NCBI RefSeq assembly: GCF_026339735.1
Contig: NZ_JAPEQG010000001.1
Span: forward strand, 7,749,001-7,813,000
Direction of reading: 5' to 3'
From: Streptomyces sp. NBC_01669
GTDB lineage: Bacteria; Actinomycetota; Actinomycetes; Streptomycetales; Streptomycetaceae
Length of the DNA: 64,000 nucleotides
Under the pieces are notes generated by a model. The model was given only the letters and a program-made list of their open reading frames with translations. It was not told the origin of the DNA and did no database searches. Both the position numbers and the translations under genes were made by a program. Shown in pieces: positions 18,989-27,606 of the stretch. The first letter of the stretch is position 1. Each line of letters starts with the position of its first letter.

Positions 18989-20482
18989 TCAGATGAACAC
19001 CGGGTCCCGGCTCCCGTCGATGTCCCGTCCGCGCGTGTCCCGTTGGGCCTGCGCCAGCAGCCGTACGCCGCGCGCGATGTCCGGGGGTGCCAGATGCGCA
19101 TAGCCGAGAACCAGGTTCACCGTACGGTCCGCACGGCGCGTGGTGTCGCAGTCACTGAGCGGCCGCAGCGCAATGCCGCGACCGGCAGCGCGCTGAAGGA
19201 ACACCGTCTCGGGACCGTACTGTTCGGGCAGGCGGGCGATGATATGAAGACCGGCGGCGATCCCGCTGACCGCGGTGCCGGGGAAGTGTTCCGCCAGCGC
19301 CGCGGTCAGAGCGTCGCGCCGCTCGCGGTAGGCGCGCTGGCAGCGGCGCAGCTGCCGGTCGTACCCGCCCCGGGTGACGAAGTCGGCCAGCACCGCCTGG
19401 TCGACGGCCGGATTGCCCAGATCCATCGTGCGTTTACGGGCCACGATGTCGTCCGTCATCGTCGCAGGTGCGAGCAGCCAGCCCAGCCGCAGCCCCGGTG
19501 CCAGCGACTTGCTCACCGAGCCGGTGTACGCGACATGCTCTGGGTCCAGACCCTGCAGCGCACCGACCGGCGCCCGGTCGTAGCGGAAGTCACCGTCGTA
19601 GTCGTCCTCGACGATCAGCCCGTCCGTGGTTCGCGCCCAGTCGAGCAGTGCGCGGCGACGCGTGGCGGAGTAGGCGATTCCGGTGGGGAACTGGTGCGCG
19701 GGCGTGGTCACCACGGCGCGCACGCCGGAGTGCGTGAGCGACGCGGGCGCCAGACCTTCCTCGTCCAGCGGCAGCGGGACGGTTGTCAGCCCCGTCGAAG
19801 CGAACAGAGAGGCATGCTCCGGGCTTCCGGGATCCTCGACGCCGACGGTCCGCAAGCCGCGCCCGTGCAGAACAAACCCGAGCAGCGTCGTCGCCTGGGC
19901 CACGCCGGAGCACACCACCAGGCGCTCCGGATCGGCGACCACGCCGCGTCGCCTGGCCAGCAGCGAGGCCAAGGCCTCCCGCAGCTCGGGCAGTCCACGC
20001 GGATCGGGGTAGCCGAGCGAGCTGTGCGGCAGCCGGCCCAGCACCGCGCGATGGGCGGTGGCCCAGGCGCTGCGCGGAAACAGCGAGAGATCCGGCGTAC
20101 CGGGCCGGAAGTCCACCGAGGAACCAGGGGCGCGCGGAGCGAGATCGTGCGCCTCGCGCACAGCGCCGCGGACGGCACCGCTCACCCAGGTGCCCGCGCC
20201 CCGACCGCTGCGCACATAACCCTCGGCGGTGAGCTGCTCGTACGCCTCGGTCACCAGACCACGGGACACCCGCAGATCCGCGGCCAGTTCGCGGCTGGAC
20301 GGCAGCCGGGTCCCCGGAACCAGGCGCCCGGAGCGGATCGCCTCGCGCAGCGCCTCCTGAAGCGCACGCCCGCGCCCCCGGGCCGGGGCGGCCGCGGCCG
20401 GAAGCAGCAACTCCCAGGCAGCGGATACGGACGCGCTCCGCTGCGCGCCGTCCCACGGCGGATTGGTCCCCGAAGACGTCAT
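18989..20482 (-). CDS. MocR/PdxR-type regulator (GntR HTH fused to aminotransferase)
   Basis: A 497-residue chimeric regulator. A GntR winged HTH lies at about residues 35-105 (LQEALREAIRSGRLVPGTRLPSSRELAADL, then SRGLVTEAYEQLTAEGYV). It is joined to a class I aminotransferase-like domain with the PLP lysine in YTGSVSKSLAPGLRLGW and the aspartate segment IVEDDYDGDFRYD. MocR proteins use PLP as effector or cofactor and usually control a divergent gene. Here that gene is an EamA transporter 47 bases away. Length is normal for the family. Confidence 0.94.
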   Translation of the reverse strand: MTSSGTNPPWDGAQRSASVSAAWELLLPAAAAPARGRGRALQEALREAIRSGRLVPGTRLPSSRELAADLRVSRGLVTEAYEQLTAEGYVRSGRGAGTWVSGAVRGAVREAHDLAPRAPGSSVDFRPGTPDLSLFPRSAWATAHRAVLGRLPHSSLGYPDPRGLPELREALASLLARRRGVVADPERLVVCSGVAQATTLLGFVLHGRGLRTVGVEDPGSPEHASLFASTGLTTVPLPLDEEGLAPASLTHSGVRAVVTTPAHQFPTGIAYSATRRRALLDWARTTDGLIVEDDYDGDFRYDRAPVGALQGLDPEHVAYTGSVSKSLAPGLRLGWLLAPATMTDDIVARKRTMDLGNPAVDQAVLADFVTRGGYDRQLRRCQRAYRERRDALTAALAEHFPGTAVSGIAAGLHIIARLPEQYGPETVFLQRAAGRGIALRPLSDCDTTRRADRTVNLVLGYAHLAPPDIARGVRLLAQAQRDTRGRDIDGSRDPVFI

Positions 20483-20486
20483 GAAA

Positions 20487-20505
20487 GTGGACCTTAATCC
20501 GGACC
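20487..20505. promoter_or_regulatory. Direct repeats in the MocR/EamA divergent promoter
   Basis: The motif GGACC occurs at 20489-20493 and again at 20501-20505 (as GTGGACC and CCGGACC), one helical turn apart, within the 47-base gap between the two starts. MocR regulators commonly bind spaced direct repeats, so this is a plausible operator. The motif is short, so confidence is limited. Confidence 0.35.
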
Positions 20506-20529
20506 GCCTCGCTGCCTAGCGTCGGCTCC

Positions 20530-21753
20530 ATGAACGTGACTTCCGCACGCGGGGCGCTGCTCGCGGCCATCGCCTGCGTCCTCGTGGGCGCCTCCTTCAC
20601 CGCCAATAGTGTTCTCGGCGACTATCCGTACGCGGGCGGTCAGGCGCTGCGCTACAGCCTTGCCGCGCTGTTGCTCCTGCCGCTTCTCGGCGGCGGGGTG
20701 CGCTCCGGCCTCGCTCCTCTCCGTACACTCACCCGCCGCCGGTGGACCCGGCTCGCGCTGCTCGCAGCCGTCGGCATGGTCGGCTTCAACCTGGCGGTCC
20801 TGGCCGCCGAGCGGTCAGCGGAACCCGCTGTTCCGGGCGTGTTCGTCGGCTGTGCCCCGATCCTTGTCGCCGTCCTCGTCCCGCTGCTGGACGGGCGTCG
20901 TCCGACCCGCACCGTCCTGTGCGCGGCCGCGCTGGTCGCCGCCGGGGCGTTCACGGTCCAGGGCTGGGGCCGGACCGACGTGGCGGGCTTCCTCTGCTCG
21001 GTCGGCGCGCTCGCGGGCGAGGTCGGCTTCGCTGTCCTGGCCGTACCGGTGCTGCGCCCGCTCGGGCCGAAACTGCTGTCGGCCGTTGTCTGCGCCATCG
21101 CTGCCGCCGAGTCGGCACTGCTCGGTGTCCTGCTCGACGGCAGCGGATTTCTGCGGATGCCCACACCCGCGGAGACGGCGGCGCTCCTGTGGCAGGCAGT
21201 CGTGGTCACGGTCGTCGGGTTCGTCTGCTGGTACATGGGCATGGAGCGCATCGGCGCCGAACGCGCCACGCTCTTCTCCGGGCTGATCCCGGTCTCGGCG
21301 GCACTCACCGCGCCGCTTGTCGGCACCGGTTCGTACGGGATCGCGCAGGCCGGCGGGAGTCTGCTGGTGGGTTGCGGAGTGGCGCTCGGTTCAGGTGTCC
21401 TACGGCGCAGCAGGCCGAAGGGATCCTCCGGTTCGAGGGCCGGTGCCGACTCCGCGACCGGTACCCGTTCAGCGACTGGTGTCGAGGATGACGCGCGCCA
21501 CGAGCGCGGGATCGTCGTTCATCGGCACATGACCGCAGCCGGGCAGACGTACCAGCCTGGCACCGGGTATGGCGTGCTTGGCCCTGACCCCCTGCCGGCG
21601 CAGCAGCAGCCGGTCGCGGCTGCCCCAGGCGATGGTCACGGGCAGCCCCGGCACATCCTCGGTGAAGGCGACATTGCGTCCGACCGCGAGAGTCTCGTGG
21701 AATCCCGTCGCTTCGCGCAGGGCGACAGTCTCCGAGACGACGGCCTCGGGTGA
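20530..21753 (+). CDS. EamA/DMT family transporter with C-terminal run-on
   Basis: A ten-helix drug/metabolite exporter of the EamA family. The membrane part covers about residues 5-295 in two five-helix halves (e.g. LLAAIACVLVGASFTANSVL; VVVTVVGFVCWYMGMERIGAER, the conserved DMT signature region). EamA proteins normally stop near 300 residues. This frame runs on to 407. From about residue 314 it is antisense to the convergent hydrolase gene and has hydrophilic, non-family composition. The extension probably arose by loss of the original stop. Divergent from the MocR regulator, which probably controls it. Confidence 0.88.
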   Translation: MNVTSARGALLAAIACVLVGASFTANSVLGDYPYAGGQALRYSLAALLLLPLLGGGVRSGLAPLRTLTRRRWTRLALLAAVGMVGFNLAVLAAERSAEPAVPGVFVGCAPILVAVLVPLLDGRRPTRTVLCAAALVAAGAFTVQGWGRTDVAGFLCSVGALAGEVGFAVLAVPVLRPLGPKLLSAVVCAIAAAESALLGVLLDGSGFLRMPTPAETAALLWQAVVVTVVGFVCWYMGMERIGAERATLFSGLIPVSAALTAPLVGTGSYGIAQAGGSLLVGCGVALGSGVLRRSRPKGSSGSRAGADSATGTRSATGVEDDARHERGIVVHRHMTAAGQTYQPGTGYGVLGPDPLPAQQQPVAAAPGDGHGQPRHILGEGDIASDRESLVESRRFAQGDSLRDDGLG

Positions 21754-22299
21754 ACGGCGCCCGGGCCTCGCGTAGATGGTGCTCGTCAGCGCCGCACGCC
21801 CGGCAGCGCTGCGCGAGAGCCGTTCGATCAACGGCATAGGCAGAGCCAGTGCTCCCTGCCGCATCGCCCGCAGAGTGCCGAAGGCGTAGAGCCGCTCGCT
21901 CTCCGTCCAGAAGCCGGCGGGCGACAGCGCCGTCACCGACCGTACGAGCTTCTCGCGTCCCAGCTCCAGGGCCAGCAGTCCACCGAGCGAATTCCCTGCG
22001 ACATGAGGCCGGTCCAGGCCGAGCGCCTCACAGAAGGAGCCGAGCACCGGGACCACGCTCGCCAGGTCGTACGGAACGCCGTCCGGGAGCGCCGCGGAGA
22101 CGCCGAAACCGGGCAGGTCAATGGCTATGACATCCCGCTCCGGTGCCAGCACCGGCAGCACCGGATCCCAGGCCTGACGATGGTGGCCGATGCCGTGGAG
22201 CAGCAACAACGGCTCCCCGGAACCGGTGCGCTCGTACGCCACGGACACGGTCCGCGGTCCTCCGGGTGAGTCGACGGTGAACGAGACCGAGGTGGCCAT
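21469..22299 (-). CDS. Alpha/beta hydrolase
   Basis: A 276-residue alpha/beta-hydrolase-fold protein from the ATG at 22299, which has GGGAG 9 bases upstream; an in-frame GTG at 22326 lacks a ribosome-binding site. It has the oxyanion-region motif LLLLHGIGHH, the nucleophile elbow GNSLGG, an acid residue near AWGSRDRLLLR, and the catalytic histidine in GCGHVPMND. The substrate is unknown. The 3' third overlaps the run-on tail of the convergent EamA gene. The GC3 pattern and complete catalytic set favour this strand as the true coding strand. Confidence 0.9.
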   Translation of the reverse strand: MATSVSFTVDSPGGPRTVSVAYERTGSGEPLLLLHGIGHHRQAWDPVLPVLAPERDVIAIDLPGFGVSAALPDGVPYDLASVVPVLGSFCEALGLDRPHVAGNSLGGLLALELGREKLVRSVTALSPAGFWTESERLYAFGTLRAMRQGALALPMPLIERLSRSAAGRAALTSTIYARPGRRSPEAVVSETVALREATGFHETLAVGRNVAFTEDVPGLPVTIAWGSRDRLLLRRQGVRAKHAIPGARLVRLPGCGHVPMNDDPALVARVILDTSR

Positions 22300-22426
22300 G
22301 CTGTTGCTCCCGGGGGTGTCCGGCACGAATGCGCCTTGCTGAAGCAGCCCTGCGCAAAGGGACTTAGACGTCCCGTCAATAACAATTACCGTTCAGTAGC
22401 CCGCAGTTCAAGGGGTCGGGTGATTT

Positions 22427-23350
22427 GTGCTGGACACGGCCCGGAGCGTCGGCTGGGATGGGACGGTGACAGCCGACATCGTTACCGACGTCTTCGAAGA
22501 ACACCGCCCTGTACTGACCGGGGTCGCCTACCGCATGCTCGGCCGGATCGCCGACGCCGAAGACGTGGTGCAGGAGGCGTGGCTGCGTTGGTCGGCCGCG
22601 CCACGCGACGACGTACGGGAGCCGCGTGCGTTTCTCATGCGGACCACCACCCGCCTCGCCATCGACCGGCTGCGACAGCTGCAGATCCGGCGCGAGGCCT
22701 ACGTCGGGCCATGGCTGCCCGAACCGCTTGTCACCGACTTCGGCCCTGCCGTGCCCGACACTGCCGAGCAGGCCGTCCTCGCAGACTCCGTTTCCGTCGC
22801 CGTTCTGGTCGTCCTCGAATCGCTCTCCCCGCTGGAGCGCGCCGTCTTCGTCCTGCGTGAGGCCTTCGGCTTCCCGTACGGGGAGATCGCCACGACGCTC
22901 GACAGGACCGAGGCCGCGGTGCGCCAGCTTGCCGGGCGTGCGCGGCGGCACGTGGAGGAGCGCAAGCCGCGTTACGACGTCGACCCTGTCCAGCGCCGTG
23001 ACCTCACCGAACGGTTTCTCGCCGCGGCGGCGGGCGGCGACATCGAGGAGCTGCTGATGCTCCTCGCCCCCGATGTGCGTCTGGTCGGCGACAGCGGCGG
23101 AAAGTCCAAGGCGCCGCTGCGGATCATCGAGAGCCAGGACAAGGTCGGTCGCTTCCTCCTGGCCGTCGCGCAGGATCAGCCTGCCGGCTTCGAGATCCGG
23201 GTCATGGAGCTCAACGGTGGCCCCGCTCTGGTGGCGCTTTCCGGCGGAAAGCCTGATGCCGTCTTCCAGATCGATGTAAGGGACGGTGTTATCCAATGCG
23301 TATATATCGTCCGCAACCCTGACAAGCTTGCCAATCTGGCCGTCGAATAG
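22427..23350 (+). CDS. sigJ: ECF41-type RNA polymerase sigma factor (SigJ-like)
   Basis: A 307-residue ECF sigma factor with the ECF41 layout. Sigma-2 spans about 25-90 (VFEEHRPVLTGVAYRMLGR, AEDVVQEAWLRW) and sigma-4 about 125-190 (LSPLERAVFVLREAFGFPYGEIA). A C-terminal SnoaL-like domain (about 205-307) carries the ECF41 markers GDSGGK and NPDKL; the linker contains WLPEPLV. In this group the C-terminal domain, not a separate anti-sigma factor, modulates activity. GTG at 22427 is used; an internal GTG at 22466 is also plausible. The expected neighbouring COE (decarboxylase/oxidoreductase) gene is absent. Confidence 0.92.
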   Translation: MLDTARSVGWDGTVTADIVTDVFEEHRPVLTGVAYRMLGRIADAEDVVQEAWLRWSAAPRDDVREPRAFLMRTTTRLAIDRLRQLQIRREAYVGPWLPEPLVTDFGPAVPDTAEQAVLADSVSVAVLVVLESLSPLERAVFVLREAFGFPYGEIATTLDRTEAAVRQLAGRARRHVEERKPRYDVDPVQRRDLTERFLAAAAGGDIEELLMLLAPDVRLVGDSGGKSKAPLRIIESQDKVGRFLLAVAQDQPAGFEIRVMELNGGPALVALSGGKPDAVFQIDVRDGVIQCVYIVRNPDKLANLAVE

Positions 23351-23377
23351 CCGCCCGTCAGGCGCCCTGTCTGGCCG

Positions 23378-23409
23378 AAGCCCCACGGACCCTCCGGGCG
23401 TGGGGCTTT
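23378..23409 (+). terminator. Hairpin terminator after the ECF41 sigma gene
   Basis: A 10-base stem, AAGCCCCACG with CGTGGGGCTT, and an 11-base loop, ending in TTT. It lies 28 bases after the sigma factor stop. Confidence 0.85.
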
Positions 23410-23493
23410 GTGCTGCGCGCGCCGCACGGCACCACGAACGTCCTGTGAACGCTCTGCGGCAGGGAGTCGATTCGCAGCGTGACGGAACGAGGA

Positions 23494-23507
23494 TTGGTCT
23501 TGACCAA
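23494..23507. promoter_or_regulatory. dre-like palindrome upstream of the GntR gene
   Basis: TTGGTCTTGACCAA is an inverted repeat with perfect 6-base arms around TT. It closely matches the half-sites (TGGTC/GACCA) used by HutC-subfamily GntR regulators such as DasR. It is about 95 bases upstream of a GntR/UTRA gene, so autoregulation by that protein or cross-control by DasR are both possible. Confidence 0.6.
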
Positions 23508-23526
23508 GGTGGTGTGCCGCCCTATG

Positions 23527-23542
23527 GTCTCAACGTTAAGAC
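23527..23542. promoter_or_regulatory. 16-base near-perfect palindrome in the GntR promoter region
   Basis: GTCTCAACGTTAAGAC: outer arms GTCT/AGAC and the palindromic core AACGTT, with one mismatched pair between them. An A/T-rich stretch (TTTAATAAAT) starts 8 bases further on and may hold the -10 region. The palindrome would then sit over the promoter, as expected for a repressor site. Confidence 0.55.
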
Positions 23543-23600
23543 AGGAACCTTTAATAAATAACGTCGCGGAAAAAGACGCTGGGTGATTGCGGAGGACAGG

Positions 23601-24365
23601 GTGGGGACCACGCAGCTGGAATCGGTGCAGGAGCCGAAGTACTGGCACCTCAAGACCGTCCTCAGTGAGGCACTCGACTCGGACTTTGCGGTGGGAGAGA
23701 TCCTGCCCAACGAGCGCGAGCTCGCAGCCAGGTTCGGGGTCGCCCGGGCAACGCTCCGACAGGCTCTGGAGCAGCTCGAACTCGAAGGCAGGCTGCAGCG
23801 CCGCCGCGGTGTGGGGACCACTGTCGCCCCGCCGCGCGTGGGCGTCGCCGTCTCGACCGCGCAGCACGACTGGACGGGCGGCGCCGACGAGGCCTGGCAG
23901 CCCATTGGCTGCACGACCGCGACGGCGCCCGCCCCGGTCCTCGCCATGCTCGACGTGGAGAGCGACGAGCCGGTGCACATCGTTCGCCGGATCCGGGTCA
24001 CTCAGGGGCAGCCGGTCGCTGCGGAATTGCTGTACGTGCCGTCGGCTTCCGTGCCCGAACTGTCCGCGATCGAGACCTCGTCGGGTGCCGCCCGCGCCCG
24101 CAGCGTCGTGCGGGAACTGCACCGTCTCGGCCTCGACGGCCAGGACCGTTCGGTGGAGCTCGGCTCCGCGCGAGCGGACGACGCCAAGGAACTCGACCGG
24201 CTCCCCGGCGCACCGGTCCTCGTCGTCACCACCCGTTACCTCGCGGCAGGCGGCACGGCTGCGGTCTCCGTCGCCACCTACCGGGCCGACACGTGCCGAC
24301 TCACCTTCGGTGACTCCGGCGATCTGGAGATCAGCCACCCCGGCCAGGAGCGCCACGCGTCGTGA
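23601..24365 (+). CDS. GntR family regulator with UTRA domain (HutC subfamily)
   Basis: A 254-residue regulator. The winged HTH is at about 8-70 (KYWHLKTVLSEALDSDFAVG, LPNERELAARFGVARATLRQ, with GRLQRRRGVGTTVAPP as the wing). The UTRA effector domain follows, from about 90 to 245 (VHIVRRIRVTQGQPVAAELLYVP). I chose the GTG at 23601 because a strong GGAGG lies 5 bases upstream; an earlier GTG at 23583 has none. UTRA domains bind sugars, phosphosugars or similar small ligands. Two palindromes precede the gene. It is convergent with a ROK regulator. Confidence 0.92.
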   Translation: MGTTQLESVQEPKYWHLKTVLSEALDSDFAVGEILPNERELAARFGVARATLRQALEQLELEGRLQRRRGVGTTVAPPRVGVAVSTAQHDWTGGADEAWQPIGCTTATAPAPVLAMLDVESDEPVHIVRRIRVTQGQPVAAELLYVPSASVPELSAIETSSGAARARSVVRELHRLGLDGQDRSVELGSARADDAKELDRLPGAPVLVVTTRYLAAGGTAAVSVATYRADTCRLTFGDSGDLEISHPGQERHAS

Positions 24366-24413
24366 ACCCGGCCGGTCCCGCCGGCTTCGAACGAAACGCA
24401 CGGCCCGTCGCGC

Positions 24414-25571
24414 TCAGCGGCGGGCCGTCACCGATCCCTCCACGGCGAAGAGCTGCTCCTCGACATGGTCGAGCGCCAGCCGCAGGGCGCCCGTGGCCAC
24501 GGCCGCCTCGCCCAGCAGCGACAGTGCGACCCGCGGCGGCCGGAGACAGTACCGGGCCAGTTCACCGCGGAGCGGATCCAGCACGCCGTCCAGTCCCGCG
24601 GCCCAGCCGCCGATGACCACCAGCTCCGGGTCGAGCGCCAGCACCAGCGCCGCCACATCGTGCACCAGCCGCTGGATGAACCGCTCCACCGCAGCCTGAG
24701 CCCGCACATCGCCGTGCCGGGCCTCCGTGAACACCGCGGCGACCGCCTGCTCGTCCAGCGGATCCAGTGGGGTGTCCGTCGTCGACAGCAGCTTCTCCGG
24801 TGTGACCTCGCGGCCGAGCAGATGGAGTGCGCCGATCTCGCCCGCTGCACCGCCGTAACCACGATGCAGCCGTCCGCCGATCAGCGAACCGGCCCCCGGG
24901 CTCAGCCCCGCCAGGACGAACACGATGTCGTCCGACTCGGTCGCGGCACCCTTCCAGTGCTCGGCCACCGCCGCGGCGTTGGCGTCGTTCTCCACGAGCA
25001 CCGGACAGCGGAAGGAGCGCCGCAGCCGCTCACCGAGCGCGAGACCGGTCCAGTCCGGCAGCGCGGTGCCCAGGCGTACGGTCCCGTCGGCCTCCACGAT
25101 CCCCGGACTGCCCACCCCGACCGCACGCAGACTGCTCCGGGCCACCCCCGAGCGCCGCAGCAGATCGGCGACGACGGCCCGCACCCGGTCGAGCCGGTCG
25201 TCCGCGGAAGCCGTCTCCGACACCTCGCGCGAACCGGCGCCGATGATCCTTCCGTCAAGCCCCGACAGAAGTGCGGAGACGCGGTGCGGGCCGATCTCGA
25301 TGCCGAGCAGATGTCCCGCCTCGGCGCGGAACCGGAACCTGCGGGCCGGCCTGCCCTGACGTCGGGCCTCACCCTCGTCGGGCGCCGATTCGACGACCAG
25401 ACCGGCCTCGAAAAGCCCCTCGACGACGCCCTCGACCGTTGGCCGGGACAGACCCGTGATACGAGTCAGGTCCGTGAGCGTGGGGGAGTGGGCGCCCCTG
25501 AGGGCGTGAAGTACCACCGCGGAATTGATCCGACGCAACAGCGACGGGTCCCCACCGGTCAACCGGCCCAC
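24414..25571 (-). CDS. ROK family transcriptional regulator
   Basis: A 385-residue ROK repressor. An N-terminal winged HTH (about 15-70: LRRINSAVVLHALRGAHSPT, ITGLSRPTVEGVVEGL) precedes the sugar-kinase-like ROK fold with LGIEIGPHRVSALLSG, VGVGSPGIV, VLVENDANAAAVAEHW and GYGGAAGEIGALHL. The usual ROK zinc-site cysteines (CGxxGCxE) are not present after GEIGALHL, which is common among degenerate ROK regulators. It probably senses a sugar. No sugar transporter lies next to it, so the targets are elsewhere or unknown. Confidence 0.92.
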   Translation of the reverse strand: MGRLTGGDPSLLRRINSAVVLHALRGAHSPTLTDLTRITGLSRPTVEGVVEGLFEAGLVVESAPDEGEARRQGRPARRFRFRAEAGHLLGIEIGPHRVSALLSGLDGRIIGAGSREVSETASADDRLDRVRAVVADLLRRSGVARSSLRAVGVGSPGIVEADGTVRLGTALPDWTGLALGERLRRSFRCPVLVENDANAAAVAEHWKGAATESDDIVFVLAGLSPGAGSLIGGRLHRGYGGAAGEIGALHLLGREVTPEKLLSTTDTPLDPLDEQAVAAVFTEARHGDVRAQAAVERFIQRLVHDVAALVLALDPELVVIGGWAAGLDGVLDPLRGELARYCLRPPRVALSLLGEAAVATGALRLALDHVEEQLFAVEGSVTARR

Positions 25572-25671
25572 GGTGTGTCCTCCCAGCTCGCGAGCATGTC
25601 AGGCGGATCGTACTCGCTGCCCGGAAACGGAGCGACCGTGACCCGGAACAGGGATCCGGGCGCCGTCGGCG

Positions 25672-26322
25672 TCAGCCCGGAGCCACGAACCCCGACTCGT
25701 ACGCGGCGATCACCGCCTGCGTCCGGTCCCTGGCCCCCAACTTGGCCAGTACGGCGCTGACATGGGTCTTCACCGTCTCGACACCGACCACCAGCTTGGC
25801 GGCGATCTCCGCATTGGACAGTCCCCGGGCCATCAGACGGAGCACCGCCCCCTCCCGCTCGGTGAGCGCCGCGCTCTCCATGGCCGCCTTGGCCTTGCTC
25901 GTCCCGTACTCGGCGGCAAGCTGCCGGACCGCGGCCGGGAAGAGCAACGACTCGCCCTCGGCGACCAGACGCACCGCATGCACGATCTCCGAGGGCCTGG
26001 CCCGCTTGAGCAGAAAACCGTCCGCCCCGGCGCGCAGCGCCTCGTACACGTACTCGTCGTTCTCGAACGTCGTCACCACCAGGATCTTCGGCGGATCCGG
26101 CACCGTGCGCAGCACCACCCGGGTTGCCTCGATGCCGTCCATCAAGGGCATGCGCACGTCCATCGCCACCACATCGGGGCGCAGTCGGCGCAGCAGCGGG
26201 ATCACTGCGGCACCGTCGGCGGCTTCGCCCACCACCTCGATATCGGGCTGGGCCTCAAGCACCGCACGCAGTCCTGCGCGCACGAGGGGTTCGTCGTCGA
26301 CCAGAAGAACGGTAACCGGCAT
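25672..26322 (-). CDS. NarL/FixJ family response regulator
   Basis: A 216-residue response regulator from the ATG at 26322. The receiver domain (1-120) has the acidic pocket LLVDDEPLVRAGL, the phospho-acceptor aspartate in DVVAMDVRMPLMDG, VTTF and the conserved lysine in GFLLKRARP. The C-terminal LuxR-type HTH (about 150-210) has LTEREGAVLRLMARGLSNAE and VKTHVSAVLAKLG. It lies 4 bases downstream of its histidine kinase in the same operon and is the output of that pair. Confidence 0.96.
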   Translation of the reverse strand: MPVTVLLVDDEPLVRAGLRAVLEAQPDIEVVGEAADGAAVIPLLRRLRPDVVAMDVRMPLMDGIEATRVVLRTVPDPPKILVVTTFENDEYVYEALRAGADGFLLKRARPSEIVHAVRLVAEGESLLFPAAVRQLAAEYGTSKAKAAMESAALTEREGAVLRLMARGLSNAEIAAKLVVGVETVKTHVSAVLAKLGARDRTQAVIAAYESGFVAPG

Positions 26323-26326
26323 CCGG

Positions 26327-27499
26327 TCAGCGTAGGCCGTCCAGCGGGAGGCTCGCGTGCACCCTCCACTCGCCGTCGTACGGACCGGTCTTGGCCTTTC
26401 CGCCCAGGAGCGCGGCCCGCTCACGTATGCCCCGCAGTCCGCTGCCGCCGCCCGGCGTACCTATCGACCCGGTGAGCGGATTGGTCACCTCGAGCTCCAG
26501 CCAGCCGTCCGCGACGGTGATCCTCACCCGCACGGGGACGGACCCGGAGTGACGCAGCACATTGGTGAGTGACTCCTGCAGGATCCGGTACCCCTCGCGG
26601 GACACCGGTCCCGGCACCAGCTCCACCGGACCGGAGACCTCGGTGTCGACCTTCGCCCCCGAACCGCGCGCCGAGTCCAGCAGCCGGTCCGCCTCGGCGA
26701 GTGTCGGCCGCTGTCCCACCGGTGCTTCCGACTCCCGCAGGACCCGGAGCACCCGCTCCAGATCGTCCAGTGCCGCCCGACCCGTCTCCTCGATAGCGGC
26801 CAGTGCCCGCTCGGTGAACGCCGGATCGTTCGTCGCCCGCGCCGCACCCGCCTGGACGACCGCCACGGTCAGGGCGTGCCCGATCGAGTCGTGCAGCTCG
26901 CGCGCAATGCGATTGCGCTCCAGCAACTGCTCGGTGCGCTCCTCCAGCGCGGTCAACCGCTCCACCGGTGACGGACCGAGCAGCCGCCGCGCCGCCGCCG
27001 TGATCACCTCGCCGCATATCACGACAACTGCGAGCAGCAGGAGAAGAGGCACGGGTGCAATCAACGCGTACCACCAGTGCGGCTCCACCCCGCGGATCAG
27101 CCAGTCGTCGCTCGGGCCCGAACCCGACGCGGTGAGGACGAGGTCAACTGCCGTGGCGGACAACCACACCGTCGCGAACCCCGCCACCACCGAGAGCAGC
27201 AGCCGCACCTCCAGCCAGACCACGGTTCGCCAGCGGGCCGCCCAGTTTTCCGCCGGAGCCGCGGAGATCGCTGCGTCGGGTCTGCCGCGGTCCGACGGCA
27301 TCAGCAACAGCTGGGCCTGAACCCCCTCGGCGAGCCGCATTCCGGGGACCAGCCCCACGGGCACGGCAAAGATCATGAGGGCCCAGGGGGTGTCCATGGA
27401 GATGAACAGCCACACGCTGGCGACCGCGCACGGAATGAGCATGTGCAGCCAGCGGGTGTAGGTGATCGGCTCGGTCAGCGGACGGAGAAGGCGGCGCAT
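26327..27499 (-). CDS. Sensor histidine kinase (NarL-type, HisKA_3)
   Basis: A 390-residue membrane kinase. Four hydrophobic segments occupy the N-terminal 185 residues (WLHMLIPCAVASVWLFI; LMIFAVPVGLVPG; LLLSVVAGFATVWLSA; YALIAPVPLLLLLAVVVI). The HisKA_3 box RNRIARELHDSIGHALT carries the phospho-accepting histidine. The ATPase part shows ILQESLTNVLRHSG and GGGSGLRGIRERAALLGG. It precedes its response regulator. It is divergent from an ABC exporter (107 bases), a layout in which the pair usually controls the exporter. Confidence 0.95.
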   Translation of the reverse strand: MRRLLRPLTEPITYTRWLHMLIPCAVASVWLFISMDTPWALMIFAVPVGLVPGMRLAEGVQAQLLLMPSDRGRPDAAISAAPAENWAARWRTVVWLEVRLLLSVVAGFATVWLSATAVDLVLTASGSGPSDDWLIRGVEPHWWYALIAPVPLLLLLAVVVICGEVITAAARRLLGPSPVERLTALEERTEQLLERNRIARELHDSIGHALTVAVVQAGAARATNDPAFTERALAAIEETGRAALDDLERVLRVLRESEAPVGQRPTLAEADRLLDSARGSGAKVDTEVSGPVELVPGPVSREGYRILQESLTNVLRHSGSVPVRVRITVADGWLELEVTNPLTGSIGTPGGGSGLRGIRERAALLGGKAKTGPYDGEWRVHASLPLDGLR

Positions 27500-27606
27500 G
27501 CCGCCATCGTGCCAGCCGTCGCGAATGTGACGGCTCCCCCGAGCGAGGGAGATGATCCCCTCCGGCGGGGGAGGACGGGAGCGGGCGCGGCGGCCAGGCT
27601 GAGGAC

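Noticed and set aside
15914..20497. A 1527-codon plus-strand open frame
   Set aside because: It is the antisense of the SWIM, phoD and MocR genes. The composition is repetitive Arg/Gly/Ala with no domains. Long antisense frames are expected in high-GC DNA.
24401..24427. Possible hairpin CGGCCCG/CGGGCCG between the GntR and ROK genes
   Set aside because: The stem is short (7 bases), the loop is 13 bases, and half of it lies in the ROK coding sequence. Too weak to call a terminator.
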